Source: Callorhinus ursinus
Lineage: Eukaryota; Chordata; Mammalia; Carnivora; Otariidae
Direction of reading: 5' to 3'
DNA: 64,000 bases
Assembly (NCBI RefSeq): GCF_003265705.1
Contig: NW_020312858.1
Span: 6,270,596-6,334,595 of the forward strand
Every line of letters begins with the position of its first letter. Within the stretch, counting starts at the first letter, position 1. The notes below the pieces were generated by a model, which did not search any database, had not been told where the DNA came from, and was given only the letters and a program-made list of their open reading frames with translations. Both the position numbers and the translations under genes were made by a program. This document shows, one piece after another, positions 45,535-56,800 of the stretch.

Positions 45535-47370
45535 GGAGCAAGATGGCAGAGGAGTAGGAGACCTGGATTTTGTCTAGTCTCAGGAATTCAGCTGAATAGG
45601 GATCAAACCATTCTGAACACCTACGAACTCAACAGGAGATCGAAAAAAAGAATAACAACAACTCTCTGAACAGAAAAGCGACCACTTTCTGGAAGGCAGG
45701 ACGTGCGGAGAAGTGAATCCGAGGCGATATTCGGGAGGATAGACGGCGGGGGAGGGGGCCTCCGTCGGCTGCTTCTGGCAAGTGCTAGAGCCGCGGAGCA
45801 CAAAATCGGACCTTTTAGAAGTCGGCTCCCCTGAGGGACGTCGCTCCAGTGGCTAAGCGGGGGGTGGAACCCTCGTGGGACAGTGTGGTCTCAGGACCCT
45901 CGGGGTCACAGAAAGACCGGGGGTGCCTGAGTGCGGCAGAGCTCCCAGGGATCGGAGCGGGGAAGCCGGCTGCAGAGACGAGGCGAGGCGCGGGCTCTCA
46001 GCTCGGGGTGGCCATAAACTGTGATCCGTGGCCCAGTCGGGCCACTGCTCCTCCATCAGGGACCCACCAAGCGGCAGATCCGGGGAGACTCCCCTTCCTC
46101 CCCCGGGAGGAGCGGCGCGGGAGCGCACAGCAGGGATCTGCTGGGTTTGGAGACTCCACACGGGGTCGGGTGCCAGAGATAGAAACGCTCGGTCACAGGC
46201 CGGGTGAGCACGGAGTGCGGCCGGAGACCAGGGAGACGGGAGTGACTGCTTTTCTCTGGGGGCGCACTGAGGAGCAGGGCCCCGAGTTCTCAGCTCCTCC
46301 TGGTGGAGATTGGGAGGCGACCATTTTCACCCTGGTCCTCCAAAGCTGTACCAAGAGCTTGCAGGGAACAAAAGCTCCTGAGAGCAAATCCGAACAGCTT
46401 GCTTAGCCGGGACCGAAAAGGGCGGGGCAATTCCGCCTCCGGCAAAGACATTTGGGAACCACGGCAACAGGCCCCTCCCCCAGAAGATCAGCACGAACAG
46501 CCAGCAAGCCAAGACCAAGTTTACCGATCAATGAGAACGGGAGAACTCCAGCGCTAGGGGAATACTGCACATAGAATTCATGGCTTTTTTACCATGATTC
46601 ATTAGTCTTTCAAAGTTAATTTTTTTAACTGTTTTTTTTTTTGAATTTTTCGTTTTCCCTTTTTCAACCAACATCTTATCAATCCCTTTTTTAAAAAAAC
46701 ATTTATATTTTTCATTTTTAGAGTCATATTCTATCCCTTCATAGTAGTTACCCTTATTTTTGGCATATATATATAAGTTGTTCTCTCTTTAAAATTTTGA
46801 GATACAGTTTCTTCTAACAGATCAAAATATACCCTAAATCTCTAGTGTATGGCTTTGTTCTAGTCTCCTGCCTGATAACATTCTGTCCCCTTTTTTTTTT
46901 TTTTTCCTTCCTTTCTTTCTTTCTTAACCTCTTCTTTCTTTTTTCAAAGAACTTCTTTTCTTATCAATTCTTTTTATAAAATTTTTTATAGTTTTCATCT
47001 TTACAGTCATATTCCATCCTTTCTTCATCACATCAACCCTTATTTTGTACATATATAAGTCTTTCTTTTTTTAAAATTTTGGGAGGCACTTTCTTCTAAC
47101 AGACCAAAATACACCCAAAATCTAGTGTGTGGCACTGATCTATGCACCAGCCTGATCATATTTGATCATATTCTGTTTTTTTTTGTTTTGTTCTGTTTTT
47201 GCTTATGTTTTTCTTTTTCTTTTTTGCCCCTCTTTCTTTTTTCTTTCTTTTCCTTTCTTTTCCCCTGGTTTCAGGTCTTTTCTGATTTGTTTAGAGTGTA
47301 TTTTCTGGGGACGTTGTTACCCTGTTAGCATTTTGTTTTCTCATTCATCTACTCATTGTCTCTGGACAAA
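45535..47370 (+). promoter_or_regulatory. L1 5' UTR / internal promoter
   Basis: L1 transcription starts from an internal pol II promoter. Visible here are the AAGATGGC YY1-like motif at the first bases and a CpG-dense part (about 45,700-46,450). A T-rich part follows, in which a roughly 282-bp unit occurs twice (about 46,675-46,890 and 46,955-47,185). The CpG density is much higher than in flanking DNA, meaning recent insertion or slow CpG decay. Open frames on either strand of the CpG-rich part carry no domain. Confidence 0.8.
46675..47185 (+). repeat. Tandem duplication in L1 5' UTR
   Basis: Two imperfect copies with period about 282 bp. Landmark pairs are 'agtcatattctatcccttca' versus 'agtcatattccatcctttct', and 'cttctaacagatcaaaatat' (46,811) versus 'cttctaacagaccaaaatac' (47,093). 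T-rich linkers separate them. Confidence 0.85.
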
Positions 47371-48268
47371 ATGACAAGATGGAAAAAATCACCTCAACAA
47401 AAAAGAACAAGAGGTAGTACCATCTGCCAGGGACCTACTCAATACAGACATTAGTACAATGTTGGACCTAGAGTTCAGAATCATGATTTTTAAAGATACT
47501 AGCTGGGCTTAAAAAAAGCATGGAAGTTATTAGAGAAACGCTTCCTGGAGAAATAGAAGAATTAAAATCTAACCATGTCAAAATCAAAAAGGCTATTAAT
47601 GAGGTACAATCAGAAATGGGGGCACTAACTGCTAGGATAAATGAGGCAGAAGAGAGAATCAGTGATATGGAAGACCAAATGATGGAAAATAAAGAGGCTG
47701 AGAAAAAGAGAGATAAACAACTACTGGATCATGAGGGCAGAATTCGAGAGATAAGCGATACGATAAGACGAAACAACATTAGAATAATTGGGATCCCAGA
47801 AGAAGAAGAAAGAGAAAGAGGGGCAGAAGGTCTATTGGAGCAAATTATAACAGAGAACTTCCCTAATGTGGGGAAAGAAACAGGCATCAAAATCCAGGAG
47901 GCACGGAGAACCCCTCTCAAAATCAATAAAAATAGGTCAACACCCCAACATCTAATAGTAAAACTTACGAGTCTCAGAGACAAAGAGAAAATCCTGAAAG
48001 CAGCTCAGGAGAAGAGATATGTAACCTATAATAGTAGAAACATTAGATTGGCAACAGACCTATCCACAGAGACCTGGCAGGTCGGAAAGGACTGGCATGA
48101 TATCTTCAGAGCACTAACGAGAAAAATATGCAGCCAAGAATACTATATCCAGCTAGGCTGTCATTGAAAATAGAAGGAGAGGTAAAAAGCTTCCAGGACA
48201 AACAGAAACTAAAGGAATTTGCAAACATGAAACCAGCCCTCCAAGAAATATTGAAAGGGGTCCTCTAA
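47371..48268 (+). pseudogene. L1 ORF1 (RNA-binding protein), broken
   Basis: ORF1p is the trimeric nucleic-acid chaperone that coats L1 RNA in the cytoplasm. The start codon at 47,371 opens MTRWKKSPQQK, but an apparent extra A in the A-run at 47,399-47,404 sends this frame to a stop at 47,452. A second break near 47,495 brings the correct frame back before 47,520. From there to about 48,118 the frame is open and contains, in order, a coiled coil (heptads with KAINEVQSEM...LTARINEAEE), an RRM-like domain (NNIRIIGIPEE) and the C-terminal domain (STPQHLIVKL...RNIRLATDLSTETWQ). A one-base loss near 48,118 shifts the end, and the natural terminal TAA (48,266-48,268) is reached only in the original frame. 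Confidence 0.93.
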
Positions 48269-48349
48269 GCAAAGAGAGAGCCTAAAAGCAGCATAGACCA
48301 GAAAGGAACACAGACAATATGCAGTAACAGTCACCTTACAGGCAATACA

Positions 48350-48796
48350 ATGGCACTAAATTCCTATCTTTCAATAGTTACCCTGAATGTAAATGGGCTC
48401 AATGCCCCAATCAAAAGACACAGGCTATCAGAGTGGATTAAAAAACAAGACCCATCAATATGCTGTCTGCAAGAGACTCATTTTAGACCCAAAGACACCC
48501 ACAGATTGAAAGTGAGGGGGTGGAAAATCATTTACCATGCTAATGGACACCAAAAGAAAGCTGCGGTGGCAATCCTTATATCAGACAAATTAGATTTTAA
48601 ACCAAAGACTGTAATAAGAGATGAAGAAGGACACTATATCCTACTTAAAGGTTCTATCCAACAAGAAGATCTAACAATTGTAAATATCTATGCCCCGAAC
48701 ATGGGAGCAGCCAGTTATATAAGGCAATTAATAACAAAAGCAAAGAAACACATTGACAACAATACAATAATAGTGGGGGACTTTAACACCCCCTGA
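48350..48796 (+). pseudogene. L1 ORF2 endonuclease, N-terminal open part
   Basis: 148 codons from ATG. Catalytic positions visible: N in TLNVNG (residue 14), E in QETH, and D and N of GDFN at residues 144 and 146, immediately before the premature stop. The remaining endonuclease end (RIDHILGH and what should be SDH) lies in the next frame. Confidence 0.93.
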
Positions 48797-48801
48797 CTGA
48801 A

Positions 48802-50010
48802 ATGGACAGATCATCTAAGCAAAAGATCAACAAGGAAATAAAGACTTTAAATGACACACTGGACCAAATGGACTTCACAGACATATTCAGAACATTCAAT
48901 GCCAAAGCAATGGAATACACATTCTTCTCTAGTGCCCGTGGAACATTCTCCAGAATAGATCACATCCTAGGTCACATATCAGATCTCAACCAGTACCAAA
49001 AGATTGGGATTATTCCCTGCATATTTTCAGACATATTTTCACAATGCTTTGAAACTAGAACTCAATCACAAGAGGAAAGTCGGAAAGAACTCAAATACAT
49101 GAGACTAAAGAGCATCCTACTAAAGAATGAATGGGTCAACCAGGAAATTAAAGAAGAATTAAAAAAATTCATGGAAACCAATGAAAATGAAAACACAACT
49201 GTTCAAAATCTTTGGGATACAGCAAAGGCAATCCTGAGAGGAAAGTATATAGCAATACAAGCCTTTCTCAAGAAACAAGAAAGGTCTCAAATACACAACT
49301 TAACCCTACACCTAAAGGAGCTAGAGAAGAAACAGCAAATAAAGCCTAAACCCAGCAGGAGAAGAGAAATCATAAAGATCAGAGCAGAAATCAATGAACT
49401 AGAAACCAAAAGAACAGTAGAACAGATCAACGAAACTAGGAGCTGGTTCTTTGAAAGAATTAACAAGATTGATAAACCCCTGGCCAGACTGATCAAAAAG
49501 AAAAGAGAAATGACTCAAATCAACAAAATCATGAATGAAAGAGGAGAGATCACAACCAACACCAAAGAAACACAAACAATTATAAGAACATATTATGAGC
49601 AACTCTATGCCAGCAAATTAGATAACCTGGAAGAAATGGATGCATTCCTAGAGATGTATGAACTAGCAAAACTGAACCAGGAAGAAATAAAAAACCTGAA
49701 CAGACCTATAACCACTAAGGAAATTGAAGCAGTCATCGAAAATCTCCCAACAAACAAAAGCCCAGGGTCAGATGGCTTCCCAGGGGAATTCTACCAAACA
49801 TTTCAAGAAGAATTAATACCTATTCTTCTGAAACTTTTCCAAAAAATAGAAATGGAAGGAAAACTTCCAAACTTGTTTCATGAGGCCACCATTACCTTGA
49901 TACCCAAACCAGACAAAGACCCCATCAAAAAGGAGAACTACAGACCAATATCCTTGATGAACATGGATGCAAAAATTCTCACCAAAATACTAGCCAATAG
50001 GATCCAATAG
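48802..50010 (+). pseudogene. L1 ORF2 middle part
   Basis: 402 codons covering the endonuclease end, the linker and the start of the RT domain ([34 protein letters not shown]), closed by an in-frame TAG. The stretch about 49,033-49,100 is out of frame relative to the family but creates no stop. Confidence 0.92.
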
Positions 50011-50040
50011 TACATTAAAAGGATTATTCACCACGACCAA

Positions 50041-50987
50041 GTGGGATTTATCCCTGGGCTGCAAGTTTGGTTCAACATCCGCAAATCTATCAACGTGATA
50101 CAATACATTAACAAAAGAAAGAACAAGAATCATATGATCCTCTCAATAGAAGCAGAAAAAGCATTTGACAAAGTACAGCATCCTTTCTTGATCAAAACTC
50201 TTCAGAGTATAGGGATAGAGTGTACATACGTCAATATCATAAAAGCCATCTATGAAAAACCTACAGCGAATATCATTCTCAATGGGGAAAAGCTGAGAGC
50301 TTTCCCCCTAAGGTCAGGAACGCGGCAGGGATGTCCACTCTCAGCACTGCTATTCAACATAGTATTAGAAGTCCTAGCCACAGCAATCAGACAACAAAAA
50401 AAATCAAAGGCATCCAAATCGGCAAAGAGGAAGTCAAACCCTCAGTCTTTGCAGATGATATGATACTGTATGTGGAGAACCCAAAAGACTCCACCCCAAA
50501 ACTGCTAGAACTCATACAGGAATTCAGTAAAGTGGCAGGATATAAAATCAATGCACAGAAATCAGTGGCATTCCTATACACCAACAATAAGACAGAAGAG
50601 AGAGAAATTAAGGAGTTGATCCCATTTACAATTGCACCCAAAACCATAAGACACGTAGGAATAAACCTGACCAAAGAGGCAAAGGATCTGTACTCAGAAA
50701 ACTATGAAATAGTCATGAAAGAAATTGAGGAAGGCACAAAGAAATGGAAAAACTTTCCATGCTCATGGATTGGAAGAACAAATATTGTGAAGATGTCGAT
50801 GCTGCCTAGAGCAATCTACACATTCAATGCAATCCCCATCAAAATACCATCCACTTTTTTCAAAGAAATGGAACAAATAATCCTAAAATTTGTATGGAAC
50901 CAGAAAAGACCCCGAATAGCCAGAGGAATGTTGAAAAAGAAAAGCAAAGCTGGCGGCATCACAATTCCGGACCTCCGGCTCTATTAA
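50041..50987 (+). pseudogene. L1 ORF2 RT core in two frames
   Basis: 50,011-50,400 (same frame as upstream) holds motif [12 protein letters not shown], and [10 protein letters not shown]. After the A-run slip the frame opened at 50,331 holds motif [10 protein letters not shown], then continues to ITIPDLRLY and a TAA created by an extra base. Confidence 0.92.
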
Positions 50988-51069
50988 CAAAGCTGTCATC
51001 ATCAAGACAGTATGGTAGTGGCACAAAAACAGACACATAGATCAGTGGAACATAAGAGAGAGCCCAGAA

Positions 51070-52170
51070 ATGGACCCTCAACTCTATGGTCAGCTCATCT
51101 TGGACAAAGCAGGAAGGATTGTCCAATGGAAAAAAGACAATCTCTTCAACAAATGGCGTTGGGAAAATTGGACAGCCACATGCAGAAGAATGAAACTGGA
51201 CCATTTCCTTACACCACACACAAAAATAGACTCAAAATTGTTGAAAGACCTAAACGTGAGACAGGAGTCCATCAAAATGCTAAAGGAGAACACAGGTAGC
51301 AACCTCTTCAACCTCAGCCGCAGCAACTTCTTCCTAGAAACATCGCCAAAGGCAAGGGACGCAAGGGCAAAAATGAACTATTGGGACTTCATCAAGATAA
51401 AAAGCTTTTGCACAGCAAAAGAAACAGTCAACGAAACCAAAAGACAACCGACAGAATGGGAGAAGATATTTGCCAATGACCTATCAGATAAAGGGCTAGT
51501 ATCTAAAATCTATAAAGAACTTATCAAACTCAACACCCAAAGAACAAATGATCCAATCAAGAAATGGGCAGAAGACACGAACAGACATTTTTCCAAAGAA
51601 GACATCCAAATGGCCAACAGACACATGAAAAAATGCTCCACATCGCTCGGCATCAGGGAAATCCAAATCAAAACCTCAATGAGATACCACCTCACACCAG
51701 TCAGAATGGCTAAAATTAACAAGTCAGGAAACGACAGATGTTGGCCGGGATGCGGAGAAAGGGGAACCCTCCTACACTGCTGGTGGGAATGCAAGCTGGT
51801 GCAGCCACTCTGGTAAACAGTATGGAGGTTCCTCAAAAAGTTGAAAATAGAGCTACCATATGATCCAGCAATTGCACTACTGGGTATTTACCCCAAAGAT
51901 ACAAATGTAGGGATCCGAAGGTGTACGTGCACCCCAATGTTTATAGCAGCAATGTCCACAATAGCCAAACTATGGGAAGAGCCAAGATGTCCAACGACAG
52001 ATGAATGGATAAAGAAGAAGTGGTATATATACACAATGGAATATTACGCAGCCATCAAAAGGAATGAAGTCTTGCCATTTGCAATGACGTGGATGGAACT
52101 GGAGGGTGTTATGCTGAGTGAAATAAGTCAATCAGAGAAAGACGTGTGTCATATGACCTCACTGATATGA
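51070..52170 (+). pseudogene. L1 ORF2 C-terminal part
   Basis: Open from 51,070 to TAA at 51,814 and, in the same frame, on to TGA at 52,168. The interruption is a single A-to-T-type change (TGG TAA; the related copy at 55.2 kb has TGG AAA). It includes the Cys/His-rich C-terminal motif and ends HMTSLI, as does the copy at 54.9 kb. Confidence 0.93.
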
Positions 52171-52610
52171 GGAATTCTTAATCTCAGGAAACAAACTGAG
52201 GTTTGCTGGAGTAGGGGTGGTGTGGGAGGGTTGGGGTGGCTGGGTGGTAGACATTGGGGAGGGTATGTGCTATGGTGAGCGCTGTGAATTGTGCAAGACT
52301 GTTGAATCACAGATTTGTACCTTTGAAACAAATAATGCAATATATGTTAAGAAAAAAAAATAGGAAGAAGAAGATAGCAGGAGGGGAAGAATGAAGGGGG
52401 GGAAATTGGAGGGGGAGATGAACCATGAGAAATTATGGACTCTGAAAAACAAACTGCAGGTTCTAGAGGGGAGGGGGTGGGGGGATGGGTAAACCTGGTG
52501 ATGGGTATTAAAGAGGGCACATTCTGCATTGGGCACTGGGTGTTATGCACAAACAATCATGGAACACTACATCAAGAACTAATGATGTAATGTATGGTGA
52601 TTAACATAAC

Positions 52611-52616
52611 AATAAA
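52611..52616 (+). terminator. L1 poly(A) signal
   Basis: AATAAA just upstream of the A-rich tail (52,617-52,635) and the right target-site duplication. Confidence 0.85.
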
Positions 52617-52630
52617 AAATTTTAAAGAAA

Positions 52631-52649
52631 AAAAAGGTTTTGTGTTCAG
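52631..52649. repeat. L1 target-site duplication, right
   Basis: aaaaaggttttgtgttcag, an exact copy of 45,516-45,534. Confidence 0.97.
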
Positions 52650-54225
52650 TAAACATACAGGGTCCCCTAAAGGGATATCAGTGGATAAAGCCCTTGAAAA
52701 CTTATACCTTAGTAAGAATTAGTGAAGGGGCAGTTTATGCTAACCTGATAGAGGACAGTCAGCTTTGCAAGCTTCCAAGCTTGCAAGGTGATGTTCTTAG
52801 TCCAGGCGTTTTAAAATTCTGCATTGTGATGCCCTACAGATGGGGCCACCATGTTTGTTTATGCCCTGAACCCTTCTAGGAGGAGGAGCCATCCCCATGG
52901 ACTACAATGTGAATGGCATCTCCTAAAGTTATGCATTGTGTAACCTGCACAACTGTCTATGGAGGGTCTATGTCAAGGATTCCCAAAAGTTGATTTTGTT
53001 AGGAGAGTAGGGATGCAGGCAAGGAGTTGTAGCTACCGGTTCTGATTTGCCTTCAGATAAGCCCTGTGGTATGAAGTGAGGTTCTGTGGAAGCTTTTCTT
53101 TAAGGATAAAGAGAGCCATAAGCTGGTACCCTATTCAACCTCCCCTCTGTACAGCCGGGGAGCTAATGCTACATTGTGAGAATGGCGCAGAGCTGGCGCC
53201 AGAACCCAAGATTCTTTGGCCTGGAGGGTGGTGAGTAGGACAGGCACGTATGTCTCGCTCCCCACCTGTCAGTGCCAGGGCAGAAAGGCTCTGGCCAGGG
53301 CAGCCTCCCAGGAAGGACCACCCTGCTGCAGGCAGAGCCTTTGGCTCCCCTCTGGAGAAGCTCCGTGGTCCCTGCCAACCAACAGTCTCTGGAATCGAGT
53401 CTGTCCTTCAGCCCTGGGAGCAGCTCCCTGAGTCCTGCCTAGGCTCGAGCCCGCGTCTCAGACAGTGGATTTGCCCATCAAGGCCCGGGAGAGGCTTTGA
53501 AGAATCCACTTCCCCTTTTCCTGCTGAGTTATAAGAAATGGAGAAGAGTCCTAAGAGCCAGGAAGGCAGGCTGAGGCAGCCCTAGGAGGAAAAAGAGAGT
53601 GAGAGCCAGGGCAGGGGTGGGTGGGATGGGGCTGCTACCTCCCACCACCTCTTTCTCTGACCTTGGTGCTGCGAGCACCTCTGGAAGCAGGGGCCTGAGC
53701 CGGGCCTGTGGTCAGCCTGCCAGCCATGGGGCACCTCCCAGCCTGCCTGTGGGTCTGGTTCCCTCGCCCCAGGGTCTCCTGGGAAAGCAAGATGAGGCGG
53801 GCCTGCCTGGAGCACTTTCTGGCAGCAATGACTTCAGGGCTCGTCCCCAAAATAAATGCACCACAGACAAGACAATGTGGTCAGGGGCTGAGGATTTACT
53901 GTAAACACCAGCCTGGGGCTTCCTATTTCTGTTCCTATGACTCCCTGGGGGGCAGGTGCTGCCAATCCCTTCCCAGTGCTTTCTCTTCTCACTGCCGCGT
54001 GCAAGCAAAAAATCTTGGCTCGGGCATCCCTCATCACGCTGCCTCAGAGACCCCTTTGGGGATTTGGACAGGGACCCTACCTCCCAAGGTGCACTTAGAC
54101 TCAGGGTCTGACCTGACTTTCTCCAAGAGAGGGGTGTTAGGTACTGTGGTGTGTATTCACACATTCTTCTATGCAAGCCTCACGATGAGTCCAAAGCATG
54201 AGTTCAAAAAGAGTAACATCTATTA
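52650..54225. other. Unassigned single-copy DNA
   Basis: This is the 1.8-kb spacer between two inverted L1 copies. The frame 53,708-54,256 (182 codons, plus) and its antisense partner 53,712-54,176 have no domain support. No gene called. Confidence 0.45.
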
Positions 54226-55660
54226 TGCACTTCATGTATACCGGGCACTGTCTTAATGGCTCTCCATGTTTTATTGCACATAGTCCATCCCAAAGTCATA
54301 GGATGTAGATCTTATTCCTATACCCATTTTATGGATGAGAAAATCAAGACAAAAGCATAAAGGAACTTGCCCAAGGGCATCCCATCAGTAACCCCAAAGT
54401 TCAACCCGGGCAGCCTGGCCCCAGACCCACATTCATTTTTTTTTTAATTATGTTACGTTAATCACCATACATTACATCATTAGTTTTGGATGTAGTGTTC
54501 CATGATTCATTGTTTGTGCATAACACCCAGTGCTCCACGCAGAATGTGCCCTCTTTAATACCCATCACCAGACTAACCCACCCCCCCAACCCCTCCCCTC
54601 TAGAACCCTCAGTTTGTTTTTCAGAGTCCATCGTCTCTCATGGTTCATCTCCCCCTCCAATTTTCCCCCTTCATTCTTCCTCTCCGATTTCCTCCCCTTC
54701 ATTCTTCCCCTCCTGCTATCTTCTTCTTCTTCTTCTTTTTTTTTTTTTTACATATAATGTATTATTTGTTTCAGAGGTACAGGTCTGTGATTCAACAGTC
54801 TTACACAATTCACAGCGCTCACCATAGCACATACCCTCCCCAATGTCTATCACCCAGCCACCCCCTCCCTCCCACCCCCACCACTCCAGCAACCCTCAGT
54901 TTGTTTCCTGAGATTAAGAATTCCTCATATCAGTGAGGTCATATGATACATGTCTTTCTCTGATTGACTTATTTCACTCAGCATAACACCCTCCAGTTCC
55001 ATCCATGTCGTTGCAAATGGCAAGACCTCATTCCTTTTGATGGCTGCGTAATATTCCATTGTGTATATATACCACTTCTTCTTTATCCATTCATCTGTCG
55101 TTGGACATCTTGGCTCTTCCCACAGTTTGGCTATTGGGGACATTGCTGCTATAAACATTGGGGTGCACGTACCCCTTCGGATCCCTACATTTGTATCTTT
55201 GGGGTAAATACCCAGTAATGCAATTGCTGGATCGTAGGGTAGCTCTATTTTCAACTGTTTGAGGAACCTCCATACTGTTTTCCAGAGGGGTTGCACCAGC
55301 TTGCATTCCCACCAGCAGTGTAGGAGGGTTCCCCTTTCTCCGCATCCCCGCCAACATCTGTCGTTTCCTGACTTGTTAATTTTAGCCATTCTGACTGGTG
55401 TGAGGTGATGTCTCATTGAAGTTTTGATTTGGATTTCCTTGATGCCGAGCGATGTGGAGCACTTTTTCATGTGTCTGTTGGCCATTTGGATGTCTTCTGT
55501 GGAACAATCAGACCCACATTCTTAACTCCTACACTGTGCAGGGAGGATGGTAACACCCTTGTTCTACAGATGGAGGAAAAGTTGTGTGGGGAGAAGTAAA
55601 ATCATTTGTTGAAGGGCATGCCATGCACAGGAACGGGTAGGAAGGGTGGATTTGAATCCA
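54226..55660 (-). mobile_element. MIR split by an L1
   Basis: Left part 54,226-54,421 ('tatacccattttatggatga', 'ggaacttgcccaagggcatc') and right part 55,522-55,660 ('cttgttctacagatggagga', 'aaatcatttgttgaagggca') are antisense MIR. The L1 at 54,435-55,508 sits between them. Confidence 0.65.
54435..55508 (-). mobile_element. 5'-truncated young carnivore L1
   Basis: The minus strand gives an ORF2 end (54,925-55,485, 186 open codons from [15 protein letters not shown] to HMTSLI) plus the 3' UTR and an A-tail that appears as the T-run at 54,436-54,445. A perfect 13-bp target-site duplication, cagacccacattc (54,422-54,434 and 55,509-55,521), shows a recent, simple insertion. Sequence is very close to the end of the 45.5-52.6 kb L1, in opposite orientation. 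Too truncated to be active. Confidence 0.97.
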
Positions 55661-56539
55661 AGTTCAGGGGACTCCAAGGGTCCTCCCACTGCACTGGGGC
55701 ACCTCCCAGTGGTTCAGAGGCGGTTCAACAGCAAGTCAGTGAAGCTTCTCTTCTGAGCCCTCCCCAGCTTCTGGGCAGCCCCTGCCTCCCATTTTCTATA
55801 CTTAGCAGCCAATCTGTTGACATTCGTGCACACCCTCACGGAGCCTTCTAGTTTGAGTAAGTTTGCTGTTTCCGAAGGGACATGGCCCCTGCCTCTGAGA
55901 GGTTGCCCTAGTTGTGGTCTTTCCTGTCTCTACATTCTCTGGTGATTCCAACGCATATTTTCCTCAGAGTTCTTGCAGTCTGGAGTGGGCATGTTGCATT
56001 TGTAAACTGACTCCTGCCAGGAAATCTCACTGTGAGCTCAGATGGTGTCCGGCCCACTCTGGAAATGGGCATTTATCCCATCCCATTCAGCGCGGCTGCT
56101 ATAGAATCGAAAACTATGAAGCCAGGCATGTGCTTCCTTCTAAGGAGGGCTTGATGGGTTGCAGAGAGGGAAAGAAGAGACAGTGGTCTGAGTGGATACC
56201 CAGAGCAGAAGTGAAATGCTGGGTCATTTCTTTTGAGCAGATCTGCCGAGGCCAAGCAGGAGTCAGACCTGCTCGTCCTAGGCATTCAGCAGGATGCCGG
56301 GGTGGGCTGATAGTGTGCTGCTTTCTGCAGATAAGAGAATCGTGGCATCTCATTGCTTTGCCTTGGCTACTAAGATGCTCATAAACCAAATCTGTACTTA
56401 GTTGTTCTAACTTTTATAAGAAAAAAAGTGCTTGAAATACTTCTCCTCTCTTCACCCTCTACATCCTTGTTTTTATCTTTTGTTTTGGGTAGGTCTTCCA
56501 AAAAACTTTTATTTTATCTGAGCTCTTATCACAAATCAC
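55661..56539. other. Unassigned single-copy DNA
   Basis: The 156-codon plus-strand frame 55,914-56,384 has no recognised domain. No gene called. Confidence 0.4.
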
Positions 56540-56800
56540 CTGGGATTCAGAGTCAGGTAAAGTAAAGTACCGCATGATTCTGCTTATATGAGTCAGCTTT
56601 ATAGTCGCCAAGGATAGAGTGGTGTTTGCCAGGGGCTGGAATGGAGGGCTGTCCATCAATGGATACAGAATTTCAGTTTTCTAAGATGGGTCCATTTGAG
56701 AGATCCGCTCTACAACATTGTACCTGTAGACAACAGTCCTATGTTGCACATTTAGAACTCTGTCAGGAGGGTTGATCCTAGGATAAGTGTCCTTACCACA
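56540..56800 (+). mobile_element. Ancient L1 3' end
   Basis: 'catgattctgcttatatgag', 'gtgtttgccaggggctggaa' and 'cagaatttcagttttctaag' are the old L1 ORF2 end and 3' UTR. Confidence 0.8.

Larger units (their letters stand above)
48350..52170 (+). pseudogene. L1 ORF2 (endonuclease / reverse transcriptase), broken
   Basis: ORF2p nicks target DNA and reverse-transcribes L1 RNA at the nick. The ATG at 48,350 opens the APE-type endonuclease: TLNVNG, QETH, YAPN and GDFN, all present before a one-base loss in a C-run gives TGA at 48,794. The frame resumes at 48,802. A 7-base insertion (49,033-49,039) and a one-base loss near 49,101 garble about 23 codons and remove the SDH histidine. TAG at 50,008 follows RIQ. 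RT motif A reads SIEAEKAFD. An 8-A run near 50,400 hides a one-base loss; FADD (about 50,448) is in the new frame. An extra base gives TAA at 50,985. The Cys-rich CWPGCGERG...LLHCWWEC region is intact before TAA at 51,814. The true end is TGA at 52,168. Span near 1,273 codons, as expected for the family. Confidence 0.95.
45535..52630 (+). mobile_element. Full-length carnivore L1 (LINE-1), inactive
   Basis: A complete non-LTR retrotransposon of about 7.1 kb in this order: CpG-rich 5' UTR (45,535-46,560), T-rich 5' UTR with an internal duplication (46,560-47,370), ORF1 (47,371-48,268), ORF2 (48,350-52,170), 3' UTR with a G-rich stretch, AATAAA and an A-tail. The 19-bp target-site duplication is perfect. 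Start 'ggagcaagatggcagaggag' contains an AAGATGGC YY1-like site at 45,540, as in other mammalian L1 starts, which supports full length. ORF1 has three apparent frame breaks. ORF2 has three frameshift sites, two premature stops and a compensated double indel. The copy cannot make its own machinery but may still be transcribed. Confidence 0.97.

Noticed and set aside
45853..46161. Antisense 102-codon frame in the L1 5' UTR
   Set aside because: Orientation recalls primate ORF0, but no sequence similarity or splice donor could be argued.
45849..46406. 185-codon sense frame in the L1 5' UTR
   Set aside because: It opens with GTG and has no ATG anywhere; length is explained by GC-rich, stop-poor sequence. 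Not an ORF0 equivalent, which in primates is antisense.
53708..54256. 182-codon frame and its 154-codon antisense partner
   Set aside because: Frames open on both strands of the same DNA, no domain.
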